64,000 nt of DNA from Streptomyces sp. NBC_01268 (GCF_036240795.1 NZ_CP108454.1:6446001-6510000); one strand, 5' to 3'; counted from the first letter of the stretch, positions 28,092-36,932 are shown. Notes: generated from the letters alone by a model not told the origin. Program-made: numbers and translations.

Positions 28092-28412
28092 CCGCAGAGG
28101 TCGCAGCGGCCCTCCGGTCACACCCGGCACACGAGCCCCGCCCCTGACAGCACGGCGTCTCCCTCCCCGAACAGCCCGTTCGGGGAGGCGAGCGCCGGCG
28201 ACCGGGGGCGGGGCTCGTCGCCGTCCCCGCGCGGACGGGGCACGACCGGCCCGTCCGGGGGCGCGGGACACCGCACTCGGGGGACCGGCCGGACGCGTCG
28301 TCCGGGGGTGCGGCGACCGACGGTCTCACCGACCGGTTCGACGCCGACATGGTGTCCTGGATGTTCCGGTCCGAACCCAGGTGACCGTCACGCCACGGTC
28401 GCCCTGACCGGA
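28092..28412. other. 321-base intergenic region downstream of katG
   Basis: No credible gene here. The first part holds nested inverted repeats that probably terminate katG. The remainder is GC-rich with further short hairpins (for example CCGTCC/GGACGG around 28222-28240). A frame open from about 28148 to 28383 lacks a start codon until its last 12 codons and is not considered coding. Confidence 0.6.
28131..28218 (+). terminator. Nested hairpins, probable katG terminator
   Basis: An outer 14-bp perfect inverted repeat (28131-28144 with 28205-28218) encloses an inner 11-bp perfect stem (28162-28172 with 28178-28188, loop AGCCC). The inner hairpin alone would terminate; the outer pairing is unusually long. 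Confidence 0.65.
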
Positions 28413-29048
28413 TCAGCGCAGCCGGTCCGCCAGCTCCGCCAGCCAGGCGCCCGGGCCCAGGGGCTCGGGCGGGTCGACCTCCAGGCCGAGCTCGGTGAGG
28501 GCCAGGGCGTGGTCGGACTCGCTCAGCGGGAGCGAGAGCAGGTCGCGGAGTTCGCCGACGAGCTGGGCGACCAGTCCCGCGTCCGTGGTCTCGCGGTAGT
28601 TCGCGAGCGCCGCGTCGTGGTCGCCGAACTCCTCCGGCATGTCCTGGCCGAACCAGCCGCCGAGGAGCTGGGCCAGCTCCGGGAAGCGGGCGTGCCACTC
28701 CCAGTGGGTGCGCGGGGTGGCCGGCGGCGGGGCCTGGCCCGTCTCGACGCTGGCGCGGAGGCGGTCGGCGAGGCCGCGGAGCCAGTCCTGGACCTCGTCG
28801 TCGGGCAGGCCCACGTCCGGCACCGGGTAGTACTCGCCGAGCCGCAGCCGCAGCCGGCCCGGCGGGTTCTGGGCGTACTCGCGCAGCTGGTGCTCGGCCA
28901 CGCCGATCACCCAGGGGCGGGTGCGCCAGCAGTGCCGCAGGTACGCCTCCAGGGCCTCGGGGTCGTCGGCGCGGCGCCCGAGGTGGGCGCGGACGACCTG
29001 GTCCAGCTCGCCGTACTTCCGGTCGTGTTCGAGGGGCTTGAGGGGCAT
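28413..29048 (-). CDS. Contact-dependent inhibition immunity-like protein (CdiI family)
   Basis: A 211-residue acidic cytoplasmic protein. The second half (about 110-211), with FPELAQLLGGWFGQDM, HDAALANYRET and LLSLPLSESDHALALTELG, fits the CdiI-type immunity domain that pairs with RNase A-like toxins. The first half is another small helical domain (HDRKYGELDQVVRAHLG) perhaps contributing to specificity. TAGGGAAG precedes the ATG. It is the last gene of the minus-strand toxin locus, just 14 bases after the incomplete RNase A-like module, which it may neutralise. Confidence 0.75.
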   Translation of the reverse strand: MPLKPLEHDRKYGELDQVVRAHLGRRADDPEALEAYLRHCWRTRPWVIGVAEHQLREYAQNPPGRLRLRLGEYYPVPDVGLPDDEVQDWLRGLADRLRASVETGQAPPPATPRTHWEWHARFPELAQLLGGWFGQDMPEEFGDHDAALANYRETTDAGLVAQLVGELRDLLSLPLSESDHALALTELGLEVDPPEPLGPGAWLAELADRLR

Positions 29049-29062
29049 CGGCTGCGGCTTCC

Positions 29063-29371
29063 CTACAGGTCGATCGGGACGGTGGAGTGCACGGTGAAGC
29101 CGAGCGGGCTCGTCTCGCTGCGCCGCAGCACGACCCGGGCGGCACGCACCTCGTAGGCGTCCCGGCCGGCGAGCGCCATCGGATCGGTGAGCACCCGCCC
29201 GACCGGCTCGGGCCGCGACGGCCAGGCCGCCTCGATGGCGAGCCGCTGCCGGGTGGACTGGGCGAGCCAGCGGTGGATCACCTGCTCGTTGCGGGTCACC
29301 ACCTGCTGGGTGGCCCACTGGGCGGTCTCCCGGTCCGGATAGCTCGCGGCGCGGTTTCGGCGCGCGGTCAT
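29063..29371 (-). CDS. Incomplete RNase A-like toxin module (orphan C-terminal toxin fragment)
   Basis: A 102-residue protein resembling only the C-terminal three quarters of the bacterial RNase A-like toxin domain: ASYPDRETAQWATQQV, RWLAQ, PVGRVL and RAARVVLRR followed by GFTVHSTVP. It aligns by eye with the toxin encoded upstream from ASSFTD onward but lacks the preceding HVG segment with the expected catalytic histidine. Its ATG directly follows the stop of the upstream gene, in the same frame. It may be a displaced toxin cassette, an inactive remnant, or a decoy. Calling it an active toxin is not supported. Confidence 0.6.
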   Translation of the reverse strand: MTARRNRAASYPDRETAQWATQQVVTRNEQVIHRWLAQSTRQRLAIEAAWPSRPEPVGRVLTDPMALAGRDAYEVRAARVVLRRSETSPLGFTVHSTVPIDL

Positions 29372-29980
29372 TCAGTGCTCCCGCTGCATGTGGTCGTCGA
29401 CGGTGGTCGTGATCGAGAGGAGTGCGTCCCGGGTGGCCCAGGACAGGCGGGGGCGCAGCCCCTGCGCGCCCGGGAACAGGACGCGGGCCCGCTGGGCCTC
29501 GCCCGCGTACCCGGCCGCGAGCTCCGTGCAGAACGGGTGCTCGTTGTCGAGGAGGGTCCGTACGGTCGCGTCGACCGGGCCCGCCTCGTCCATCAGGATC
29601 GCGTCGAGGCCGAAGAGGAGCGGGAATGTCAGCAGGAATTCCCAGCCTTCCATCGGGAGTTCCGAGAATTCCGCCGATCCCGCCCGGTCCTGTTCTCGGA
29701 GTGAATGCGCGAGGCTCCGGAGGAATTGCCCCGGATCCGAGTCTCCGGCGGCCCGCGCGGCCTTCTCCCGGAAGGCGGACGGGGCCTCGTCCAGTGCGCC
29801 GGCGGCCAGGTCGAGGGCTCCGGCCGCCGCGTACGCCGAGCAGTTCCACTGCGCCACCGCGTCGCCGCGCACCAGCCGTACGTACCGCCCGAGCTCGGTG
29901 TCGAGGGAGAGGCGGCCCGCCGACTCCCGTACCGACACGGCGAGGTCGAGGAGCCGGACCACCGGCCCGTCCGAGAACAT
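29372..29980 (-). CDS. Putative immunity protein of the RNase A-like toxin
   Basis: A 202-residue, mostly helical soluble protein without a family I recognise. It includes AQWNCSAYAAAGALDLAAGAL and a hydrophobic LLTFPLLFGLDAILMDEAGP. It follows the toxin gene at once, the usual place for the cognate immunity gene. The ATG at 29980 is chosen because GAGAGAGG lies eight bases upstream; a GTG at 29998 would overlap the toxin stop by four bases. Part of the gene (about 29620-29720) uses more A/T-ending codons than its neighbours, a hint of foreign origin. Confidence 0.6.
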   Translation of the reverse strand: MFSDGPVVRLLDLAVSVRESAGRLSLDTELGRYVRLVRGDAVAQWNCSAYAAAGALDLAAGALDEAPSAFREKAARAAGDSDPGQFLRSLAHSLREQDRAGSAEFSELPMEGWEFLLTFPLLFGLDAILMDEAGPVDATVRTLLDNEHPFCTELAAGYAGEAQRARVLFPGAQGLRPRLSWATRDALLSITTTVDDHMQREH

Positions 29981-29994
29981 GGCACACACCTCTC

Positions 29995-31710
29995 TCACGG
30001 TCCCTTGTGCGGCATGGCGGTGAGCACGATGAACGGCGGATCGAGATCGTGCTTGTAGATGAGCCGCACCTGGACCCAGCTCTTGCCTTCGGCCTTGGCG
30101 TTCATGCCGTCGTTAGTGTAATCGTCGCGCGACACGCTGCGGCCGACGTCCTGCCCCGGGAATTCCAGAAGGAGCGGGGGCTGGATCTCGGATTTGTTGG
30201 GGTCGTAGTTCGGATTCGTCTGGATCTTCTTGCGGGTGCTGTCGATCCAGTCCGAGATGCGGTTCTCGTTCGCGTCGTTGCTGATCACGGCCTGCGTGTA
30301 CTTCTGCGCCGAGGCCAGGTCCGTGAACGACGAGGCGGCGGGCGCGCCCGTCTGGTCGCGCAGCCGCATCCGCAGCTGGTCGTCGGTGAGCCCGACGTGC
30401 TTGTCGATCGGGTGGCTGTCGTAGAGCCCTTCCTGGCTGGCCAGGTCGATCGGGTAGTAGAAGTCGTCCTCGTCCTGCCCGGGCACCATGAACTTGTGCT
30501 CGTGCTTGAACTCGTTGAGCGAGCGCGCCCCGAAGGCCTGCGCCCTGGCCTGCTCGGACCGGTAGGTGGGGACGGCCCTGTCGGCCTCCTCCAGGGCGGG
30601 GATCAGCTTGTCGAGCCGCGCCACGACCGCCCGGCACTCGTTCTCGTACGTCGTCACGGCCCGGCTCATCGCGGCCTGGTCGATCTCCAGGGTGATGTTG
30701 ATGCCGAGGTCGCGGCCGAGGGACAGGATGCTCTTGCCGATCTTCTTGACATCGCCCAGGTCGATGCCGTCCTTGATGTGCGGCAGCGCGTCCCAGACGG
30801 CCTTCTTCCAGATGCGCCACAGCTCGTGGCGCATCTTCGAGGCGGCCTCGGCGAACGCCCGCAGTGCCTGGCTGACTTCCTGCGTGGTGTCGAACAGGAC
30901 GCTCATCACGGGGTGGCTGGCGCTGGTGCCGGCCGAGGTGCCGGAGCCGCCGCTGTCGTGCTTCCACTCGTACCCGGCGGTCGACGTGCCCCAGGCCGTC
31001 GTGCCCCACAGGGAGCTGGTGAACGTGCGCATGGCCGCCTGCCACTCGCCGTTGTTCGGGTCGGAGATCGAGCCCACGGCCTGGTTGAGCATCCCCTCGA
31101 CCTGCCCGACGGAGAAGCCGGGCTGGAGCCAGGCGAGCGCCAGCTTGTCGATCTCCTGGTAGTCGGGCAGGGGCAGGATGTCGGCGGCCTTGCCCCAGCG
31201 AAAGACGTGGTGCAGCAGCTTGCGGATGATGTCCATCGCCCAGTCGGGGACGCCTTCGAGCAGCCAGGAGATGAGGTTGCTCGCATAGTCGTCCATGTCA
31301 CCCCACTTCAGATCCGTGATCCGGGAGTAGTGGGGTGGGGAGTCGATGACGTGGGGGAGCGGGAACTGCTGGGGCTGCGCGGTGCCCGAGGGATGGCTCG
31401 CGGCCTCGGCCCGCGCGTAGTTGTTGGCGGTGGTGACGAAGCCGGTGGCGACGCCGCCGATGCCGGCCACCGCCTTGGCCCAGGTGTCGAGGAACTTGTT
31501 GCCGACCTTCACGTACGAGGCGGAGACGGCCTGGGCCGTCGGACCGTACCCGCCGCAGTCCATGTACTCGACGATGACGTAGAGGAAGTCCTTCGCGGCC
31601 TTGTCCAGGTTGCCCTGCTGGGTGGCCACGGTCCCCGCCACCCCGTTCAACTGGGCGGGCGTGACGTCGAATCCGGCTCCCGGGGCGGGCGGAGCGGTGG
31701 GCGTTCCCAT
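29995..31710 (-). CDS. WXG100-type polymorphic toxin with C-terminal RNase A-like domain
   Basis: A 571-residue candidate type VII secretion effector. The N-terminal 100 residues (FDVTPAQLNGVAGTVATQQ, then helices) resemble WXG100/LXG-type secretion heads; the middle (about 150-430) is a helical pre-toxin region. The C-terminal 139 residues begin HPIDKHVGLTDDQLRMRL and match the RNase A-like domain of contact-dependent toxins: H438 and R447 align with known catalytic His and Arg, and T564 with the Thr. The partner Tyr (usually T-x-Y) is Met here (LTAMP). It starts one base inside the WXG100 gene's stop. RNA cleavage in a rival cell is the inferred role. Confidence 0.8.
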   Translation of the reverse strand: MGTPTAPPAPGAGFDVTPAQLNGVAGTVATQQGNLDKAAKDFLYVIVEYMDCGGYGPTAQAVSASYVKVGNKFLDTWAKAVAGIGGVATGFVTTANNYARAEAASHPSGTAQPQQFPLPHVIDSPPHYSRITDLKWGDMDDYASNLISWLLEGVPDWAMDIIRKLLHHVFRWGKAADILPLPDYQEIDKLALAWLQPGFSVGQVEGMLNQAVGSISDPNNGEWQAAMRTFTSSLWGTTAWGTSTAGYEWKHDSGGSGTSAGTSASHPVMSVLFDTTQEVSQALRAFAEAASKMRHELWRIWKKAVWDALPHIKDGIDLGDVKKIGKSILSLGRDLGINITLEIDQAAMSRAVTTYENECRAVVARLDKLIPALEEADRAVPTYRSEQARAQAFGARSLNEFKHEHKFMVPGQDEDDFYYPIDLASQEGLYDSHPIDKHVGLTDDQLRMRLRDQTGAPAASSFTDLASAQKYTQAVISNDANENRISDWIDSTRKKIQTNPNYDPNKSEIQPPLLLEFPGQDVGRSVSRDDYTNDGMNAKAEGKSWVQVRLIYKHDLDPPFIVLTAMPHKGP

Positions 31711-32009
31711 CAGGCCGCCCCCCAGCCGCGCAGGACCGCGCGGTGGGCGGAGCCGTAGTTGGCCTGCCCGTTGGTCACGACCTCGTGCAGCCACTTCTGG
31801 GCGGCCTGCAGGTCCTGCATCTGCCGGTCCCACCGGTCGAGTTCGTCGACGAACGCGTCGCGCGCCTCGCCGTCCCAGGCGAGCACGACCTTCTCGGTGC
31901 GCTCGTAGAGCGTTTCCAGTCGGGTGTTGAGCTGCTTGAGGATGTCTTCGAGCTCGGTGGCGAGATCGCCCAGCGTGCCGAAGCTGACGCCTATGTGGTC
32001 GTCGGACAA
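31710..32009 (-). CDS. WXG100 family protein
   Basis: A 99-residue helical-hairpin protein with the turn motif WDG in VVLAWDGEARDAFVDE, typical of type VII secretion substrates and chaperones that form dimers. The start is a TTG (the only in-frame option giving the full first helix), with ACGGGGG upstream. It overlaps the toxin start by one base (TGATG). It probably escorts or pairs with the toxin during export. Confidence 0.85.
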   Translation of the reverse strand: MSDDHIGVSFGTLGDLATELEDILKQLNTRLETLYERTEKVVLAWDGEARDAFVDELDRWDRQMQDLQAAQKWLHEVVTNGQANYGSAHRAVLRGWGAA

Positions 32010-32075
32010 GAGAGCCCCCGTGCTCCTTGGTGGTGCGCCTGTGTTGCGGTGGTGGGATGCGGTGGTGAAGCGTCC

Positions 32076-32468
32076 TCAGACGTCCAGGATGCCGCTGCGC
32101 GGTCCGTCGGCCCCGGCCTCGGGCGCCTGCAGCTTCGCGGCCTCCGCCGCCACGTCCACGGAGCTCTCCATCTTCCGCAGGCGCCGCAGGTTCTCCATCT
32201 CCTGCTCGGTGAAGCCGTCGCGGCTCAGCCGCACGGCCTGTTCGAGGACGACCAGGATTTCGCGTATGCGTACGGCGTCCTCGGACGCGGCACGGTGCAG
32301 GGACCGGTACGCCTTGCCGGTCTCGCCCTTCCAGCCCGCCTCGATCCGGTCGACGATGCCGTCCATCCGCCGTACCTGGCCGTCGATATGACGCTGCATC
32401 GTGTCGAGATCGTCCGCGAGTCTCGTCAGGTCCTCGTCCGAGGTCTTCAGGTGCGCGTCGATGGTCAT
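32076..32468 (-). CDS. WXG100 family protein
   Basis: A 130-residue protein with a WXG turn, WKG in RIEAGWKGETGKAYRSL, between two long helices, and a C-terminal charged extension of about 40 residues. It heads the toxin operon with GAAAGGCGGGGG before the ATG. With the second WXG100 gene it likely forms a heterodimeric secretion partner. The secretion apparatus genes are not in this window. Confidence 0.85.
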   Translation of the reverse strand: MTIDAHLKTSDEDLTRLADDLDTMQRHIDGQVRRMDGIVDRIEAGWKGETGKAYRSLHRAASEDAVRIREILVVLEQAVRLSRDGFTEQEMENLRRLRKMESSVDVAAEAAKLQAPEAGADGPRSGILDV

Positions 32469-32556
32469 GGCCCCCGCCTTTCGTCGCTACCGCAACCTTA
32501 GCAACGGGCTACGACAGACGTCCGGCAGGCGGGGACCGCACGGGGGCCCGGGGGGT

Positions 32557-33327
32557 TCAGTGCACGGACAGCCCGCCGTCGACGAACACGGCCTGCCCCG
32601 TGACGTACGCGGAGGCCCGGCTCGCCAGGAAGACGGCGGCCCCCTCGAAGTCCTCGGCGAGCCCGTTCCGCCCCACCATCGTCCGGGCGGCCAGGCCGGC
32701 GACCTTCTCCGGGTCGGAGGACAGCCGCTCGTTCAGCGGCGTCATGACGAACCCCGGCACGAGGGTGTTGCAGGTGACGCCGTACGGGGACCACGCCTCG
32801 GCCTGCGACCGCGCCAGCGACTCCAGCCCGCCCTTCGACACCCCGTACGCCCCCGACTGCACGAACGCGCGGTGCGCCTGCTGGGACGTGACGTGGATGA
32901 TCCGCCCGAACCCGCGCTCGGCCATCCCCGGCCCGAACCGCTGGCCGAGCAGGAACGGCGCCTCCAGGTTCACGGCCATGGTGGTGTCCCAGACGTCCTC
33001 CGAGAGCTCGGAGAGCGGCGGTCGCAGGTTGATCCCGGCCGAGTTGACCAGGATGTCCGGCTCGCCGAACCTCCCCACCGCCTCCTCGGCGGCGGCCTTC
33101 ACCCCGTCCCGGCCGCTCAGGTCCGCGCTCACCCAGGCGGCCTCCGCCCCCGCCGCAGTCAGCTCGTCCACCGCGGCCTTCAGCTCCGCCTCCCGCCGCG
33201 CCACGATCACCACGGACGCCCCCGCCCGCGCGAGGGCCCGCGCGACGGCCTTGCCGATGCCGGAACTCCCACCGGTGACGAGGGCGGTGCGGCCGGCGAG
33301 CGAGAACAGGTCGTCGAGGTACGCCAT
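32557..33327 (-). CDS. SDR family oxidoreductase
   Basis: A 256-residue classical short-chain dehydrogenase. The cofactor motif is TGGSSGIG (18-25), NSAG is in DILVNSAGIN, and the catalytic residues are S148 and Y161-x3-K165 (GAYGVSKGG). The C-terminal YVTGQAVFVDGG is standard. It is similar to gluconate 5-dehydrogenase-like and 3-oxoacyl reductase-like SDRs; the substrate is not known. The ribosome site is weak, and a divergent MarR gene starts 253 bases away. Confidence 0.9.
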   Translation of the reverse strand: MAYLDDLFSLAGRTALVTGGSSGIGKAVARALARAGASVVIVARREAELKAAVDELTAAGAEAAWVSADLSGRDGVKAAAEEAVGRFGEPDILVNSAGINLRPPLSELSEDVWDTTMAVNLEAPFLLGQRFGPGMAERGFGRIIHVTSQQAHRAFVQSGAYGVSKGGLESLARSQAEAWSPYGVTCNTLVPGFVMTPLNERLSSDPEKVAGLAARTMVGRNGLAEDFEGAAVFLASRASAYVTGQAVFVDGGLSVH

Positions 33328-33491
33328 CAGACACGCCCGCAGAAGGTGAGGGGCCCCCGCCAAGGGGCCGGGGAGAGAGCGGCACGGGCGCCTTCGCGGC
33401 ACTCGGAGCCGCGGACGCGGGCGGTGGCGGTACTCATGGCGGCATCCTGGCACATCGAACGGATCCGGGGCCCTGACGGGCGGGCCGCCGC

Positions 33492-33515
33492 TTGACCTCG
33501 ACCACGCTTGAGGTC
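33492..33515. promoter_or_regulatory. Inverted repeat in the marR promoter region
   Basis: GACCTC (33494-33499) and GAGGTC (33510-33515) form a 6-bp inverted repeat with a 10-base centre, overlapping a possible -35 TTGACC (33492-33497). It could be an operator for the MarR protein. Confidence 0.35.
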
Positions 33516-33580
33516 CTACGTTCCTCGTACGGCCCGCACGCGTGCGGGCTCCGCACCCGAAGTGCAGGAGGGGACATCCC

Positions 33581-34048
33581 ATGACGACCCAGCAGACCAC
33601 CGACGCGGAACTCGCCGGACAGCCCGCCGCCTACTGGACCGGTCTCGCCTACGAGGCGCTCATCGCGTTCACCCGGGCCAGGCAGGCAGAGAAGGGCTAC
33701 ACCCAGCCCCAGTTCTGGCTGCTGCGCAACCTTTCGGTGCACGACATCTCGCCCGACGGCCAGGGGATGACCGTGGCCGAGCTGCGCCGGGCCATGGCCT
33801 CCTACATCCGCCCCGAGGACGACCTGGCCGCCGAGGCCGAGGTGCTCCTGCGGCGCGGCTGGCTGACCCGCGACGCCGAGGACCGGTGGTGGCTCACCGA
33901 GGAGGGCGAACAGGCCCGCGTCGACCTCGCACGCAACGCCCCCGCGATCCGCGCCGCCCTGCACGAGGGCATCGACGACGCGGACTACGTCACCACGATG
34001 AAGGTGCTCCAGCGGCTGATCCGCAACGCCGGCGGGCCCGTCGCCTGA
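33581..34048 (+). CDS. MarR-like winged-helix regulator
   Basis: A 155-residue DNA-binding protein. It begins with helices typical of MarR dimers (AAYWTGLAYEALIAFTRARQ), then GYTQPQFWLLRNL, a helix-turn-helix region MTVAELRRAM, and a wing WLTRDAEDRWWLTEEGEQAR. AGGAGGGG seven bases before the ATG is an excellent ribosome site. Its targets are not known, but the NmrA-like gene 124 bases downstream and the divergent SDR are candidates. Confidence 0.82.
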   Translation: MTTQQTTDAELAGQPAAYWTGLAYEALIAFTRARQAEKGYTQPQFWLLRNLSVHDISPDGQGMTVAELRRAMASYIRPEDDLAAEAEVLLRRGWLTRDAEDRWWLTEEGEQARVDLARNAPAIRAALHEGIDDADYVTTMKVLQRLIRNAGGPVA

Positions 34049-34172
34049 CCGGCCCGCCCGGCCCGCCCGGCCCGTGGTGCGTGGCGATGTCACGTTTCGG
34101 CACGGCCCGTCGGTCCTATGGGGGAGGGGCGTTCCATCGGGGAGCGTCCCCCTGCGGAAGGACGCGATTGCG

Positions 34173-34910
34173 ATGACCACGATCCTGGTGACCGGTGGCA
34201 CCGGAACCCTCGGCCGGCTCGTCACCGAGAGGCTGCGCGCGGACGGGCACGAAGTGCGGGTGCTGAGCCGGCACACCGAGCCGTACGCCGTGGACCTGCG
34301 CACGGGCGGCCCCGGGCTCGCCGAGGCCGTGGCGGGTGTGGACACGGTCGTGCACTGCGCGAGTTCCCCGAAGGGCGGGGACGAGGAGGCGGCCCGCCAT
34401 CTGATCGAGGCGGCCCGCGGCGCGGGGGTGCGGCACCTGCTCTACATCTCGATCGTCGGCGTCGACCGGGTCCCGTTCGCCTACTACCGCAGCAAGCTGG
34501 CCGTGGAGAGGCTCGTCGAGGCCTCGGGCCTCGGCTGGACCGTGCTGCGCACGACCCAGTTCCACGACCTCGTGCTCCGGGTGCTGGAAGCCGCGGCGAA
34601 GCCGCCCGTGATGCTGCTCCCGGCCGGAGTCCGCGACCAGCCCGTCGAGGTGGCCGAGGTCGCCGCCCGCCTCGCCGACCTCGCCCCCGGCGCCCCCGCG
34701 GGCCGCGTCCCCGACCTCGGCGGCCCGGAGGTGCGCACCCTGCCGGACCTGGCCCGCGCCTACCTGCGGGCGAGCGGCCGCCGCCGGCGCATCCTGGAGG
34801 TGCCCCTGGCGGGCCGGGCCTACCGCGGATTCCGCGAGGGCGGACACCTCGCACCGGAGCGGGCCGACGGCAAGGGCACCTTCGAGGAGTTCCTCGCGGC
34901 GCGGGGGTGA
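34173..34910 (+). CDS. NmrA-like / atypical SDR NAD(P)-binding protein
   Basis: A 245-residue Rossmann-fold protein. TGGTGTLGR (8-16) is the dinucleotide motif, VVHCASSPKGG follows, and YYRSKLAVERLVEASGL resembles the extended-SDR YxxxK segment. It resembles NmrA-like and quinone-reductase-like proteins that sense or use NAD(P)H. It is probably transcribed on its own after the MarR gene, with GCGGAAGGA upstream. The function is not resolved. Confidence 0.85.
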   Translation: MTTILVTGGTGTLGRLVTERLRADGHEVRVLSRHTEPYAVDLRTGGPGLAEAVAGVDTVVHCASSPKGGDEEAARHLIEAARGAGVRHLLYISIVGVDRVPFAYYRSKLAVERLVEASGLGWTVLRTTQFHDLVLRVLEAAAKPPVMLLPAGVRDQPVEVAEVAARLADLAPGAPAGRVPDLGGPEVRTLPDLARAYLRASGRRRRILEVPLAGRAYRGFREGGHLAPERADGKGTFEEFLAARG

Positions 34911-34928
34911 GGGGAGAGGGACGAGCCT

Positions 34929-34949
34929 CCGGCGCCGCGCGGGCGCCGG
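34929..34949. terminator. Hairpin between the NmrA-like gene and the efflux permease
   Basis: CCGGCGCC and GGCGCCGG form a perfect 8-bp stem with a 5-base loop between two convergent stops. Confidence 0.7.
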
Positions 34950-34953
34950 GCGC

Positions 34954-36159
34954 TCACACCGCCCCCAGCGCCTCCGTCGGCGTCAGCCGCGCCGCCCGCC
35001 CCGCCGGGTAGAGGCCGGCCGCCGTGCCGATCAGGGCCGCGGCCGCCACGCCCGCGAGCAGGATGTCCACGGGCAGCACCAGCGGCCAGCCCTGCGAGAG
35101 TGACCAGCCCGCCGTCACCAGGGCGCCCAGGGCGACGCCCGCCGTGCCGCCCGCGCCCGACAGGGCGACGGACTCGGTGAGGAACTGGAGGCGGATCTGG
35201 CCGCGGCCCGCGCCCAGGGAGCGGCGCAGGCCGATCTCCGGGCGGCGTTCCAGTACGGAGATCACCATCGTGTTGGCCACGCCCACGCCCCCGACCAGCA
35301 GCGCGACCGCACCGAGCCCGAGGAAGAGCGACGTGAACGCGGACTTCGCGGCCAGCTGGGCCTCCAGCGCGTCGGACGGGCGGCTGACCTTCACGTCCTG
35401 GGGGCTCTGCGGGTTCGCGGTCGCCGCGAGGACGGCGCGGACCGCCTCCACCGACTCGTCCGGGGAACGCTCGTACACCGTCGTCGGATGCCCCTCGAAG
35501 CCGAACAGGGTGCGTGCCGCCTCCCAGCCGACGAGGGCCGAGCGGTCGATCTCCGGCGCGAGGGCGACCGGGTCCAGGATGCCGGTGACGGTGAACCAAC
35601 GCTCACCCAGGTAGACCTGACGCCCCGTCCGGTCGATGCCGAGGCGCTGCGCGGCCACCGAGCCCAGCACGACCGCCGGGTAGCGGCCGGTGGCCCCGTT
35701 GAGGAACTCGCCCTCGCGGACCGTGCCCCCGATCGTGCCGAGCAGATCGGTGCGGGCCGCGCTCACGCCGATCCCGCCGCCCGCGAGCGGGTCGATGCGG
35801 TCGGTGCGGCGGACCGTCACGCCGGGCAGCGCGCCGGTCGCGGTGACCGACCGGACCGGCCCGATGCGGCGGACCATCTCGACCGCGTCCTTCGGCAGCC
35901 GCGCCTCGGCACCGAAGAGGTCCCGGCCGGGGGAGACGGTCAGCAGGTTGGTGCCGAGCCGGCTGATCCGGTTCATCAGCTCGGCCTGGCCCGCGTTGCT
36001 GATGCCGAGGACCGCCACCATGGCCGCGATCCCGATCGCGATCCCGAGGGCGGACAGCACCGCCCGGGTGGGCCGGGCCCGCATCCCCACCAGGCCCACG
36101 CGGAGCACGTCGGCGACCGGCATGCGGGAGGGGCGGGGGAGGGGGCGGCCGGCGCTCAT
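34954..36159 (-). CDS. MacB/FtsX-type ABC transporter permease
   Basis: A 401-residue permease with four predicted membrane helices: one near residues 35-57 ([19 protein letters not shown]) and three after 275 ([20 protein letters not shown] and later), flanking a large extracytoplasmic MacB-type domain. The segment [18 protein letters not shown] is the conserved coupling helix of FtsX permeases. It overlaps the ATPase gene by four bases (ATGA). With the adaptor and ATPase it forms a MacB-like export system for an unknown substrate. Confidence 0.9.
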   Translation of the reverse strand: MSAGRPLPRPSRMPVADVLRVGLVGMRARPTRAVLSALGIAIGIAAMVAVLGISNAGQAELMNRISRLGTNLLTVSPGRDLFGAEARLPKDAVEMVRRIGPVRSVTATGALPGVTVRRTDRIDPLAGGGIGVSAARTDLLGTIGGTVREGEFLNGATGRYPAVVLGSVAAQRLGIDRTGRQVYLGERWFTVTGILDPVALAPEIDRSALVGWEAARTLFGFEGHPTTVYERSPDESVEAVRAVLAATANPQSPQDVKVSRPSDALEAQLAAKSAFTSLFLGLGAVALLVGGVGVANTMVISVLERRPEIGLRRSLGAGRGQIRLQFLTESVALSGAGGTAGVALGALVTAGWSLSQGWPLVLPVDILLAGVAAAALIGTAAGLYPAGRAARLTPTEALGAV

Positions 36160-36932
36160 GACGACACCCCCAAGGACCCCAAGGGCCCCGTGGACCCCAA
36201 GGATCCTGTGGACCCCAAAGGCCCCAAGGCCCCCGAGTCCGCGCGGATCCGCCCGTCCAGCACCTCGACCCGTCGCGGCAGCTGCGCCGCCAGCCCCGGG
36301 TCGTGCGTGATGACCACGATCGTCGTCCCCCGTGCGTTCAGCTCGCGCAGCAGGTCGAGCACGCCCGCGCCCGCCGCCGAGTCCAGGTTGCCGGTCGGCT
36401 CGTCGGCGAGGATCACCGACGGGCGGATCGCCACCGCCCGCGCGATCGCCGTCCGCTGGCGTTCGCCGCCGGACATCTCGTGCGGCCGGTGGTGCAGGCG
36501 GTGGCCCAGGCCCACCTGGCGCAGCGCCGCGACGGCGAGGGCGCGGCGGCGGCGGGCCGGGATGCCGTGGTACAGAAGGCCTTCGGCGACGGTGTCGACG
36601 GCGCTGCGGCCCGGCGACAGGAAGAACTGCTGGAAGACGAAGCCGATCCAGCGCGCCCGCACCGCCGAGATCTGACGGTCGGTCAACCGTGCCACGTCGT
36701 GGCCGCGGAGGAGCACCCGGCCCTCGCTCGGCGCGTCCAGGGTGCCCATCAGGTGCAGCATCGTCGACTTTCCCGAGCCCGAACGGCCCACCACGGCGAG
36801 GAGTTCGCCCTCGTGCACGGTCAGGTCGACGCCGTGCAGCGCCCGGACCCCGCCGGGGTACGTCTTGGAGACCGCCTCCAGGGCGATCACCGGCTCGGGC
36901 TCGGTCCCGAGCTTCTTCGCGGGCTCCGTCAC
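36156..36932 (-). CDS. MacB-like ABC transporter ATPase
   Basis: A 258-residue ATP-binding subunit. Walker A is [10 protein letters not shown]-loop region GFVFQQFFL, signature MSGGERQR and Walker [12 protein letters not shown], as in LolD/MacB ATPases. After the cassette the C-terminus ends in a low-complexity repeat [19 protein letters not shown], encoded by a CCCCAAGG-type DNA repeat. It starts with GTG overlapping the adaptor stop (GTGA). Confidence 0.92.
   Translation of the reverse strand: MTEPAKKLGTEPEPVIALEAVSKTYPGGVRALHGVDLTVHEGELLAVVGRSGSGKSTMLHLMGTLDAPSEGRVLLRGHDVARLTDRQISAVRARWIGFVFQQFFLSPGRSAVDTVAEGLLYHGIPARRRRALAVAALRQVGLGHRLHHRPHEMSGGERQRTAIARAVAIRPSVILADEPTGNLDSAAGAGVLDLLRELNARGTTIVVITHDPGLAAQLPRRVEVLDGRIRADSGALGPLGSTGSLGSTGPLGSLGVSS
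36166..36236. repeat. Short imperfect tandem repeat in the MacB-like ATPase 3' end
   Basis: A run of CCCCAAGG/CCCCGTGG-like units on the plus strand encodes the Gly-Pro-Leu-Ser-Thr tail of the ATPase. Such slippage-prone repeats are rare in conserved ATPases. Confidence 0.65.

Noticed and set aside
28148..28383. Open plus-strand frame ending MVSWMFRSEPR
   Set aside because: No start codon or ribosome site until the last 12 codons, and it overlaps the hairpins after katG; no homology recognised.
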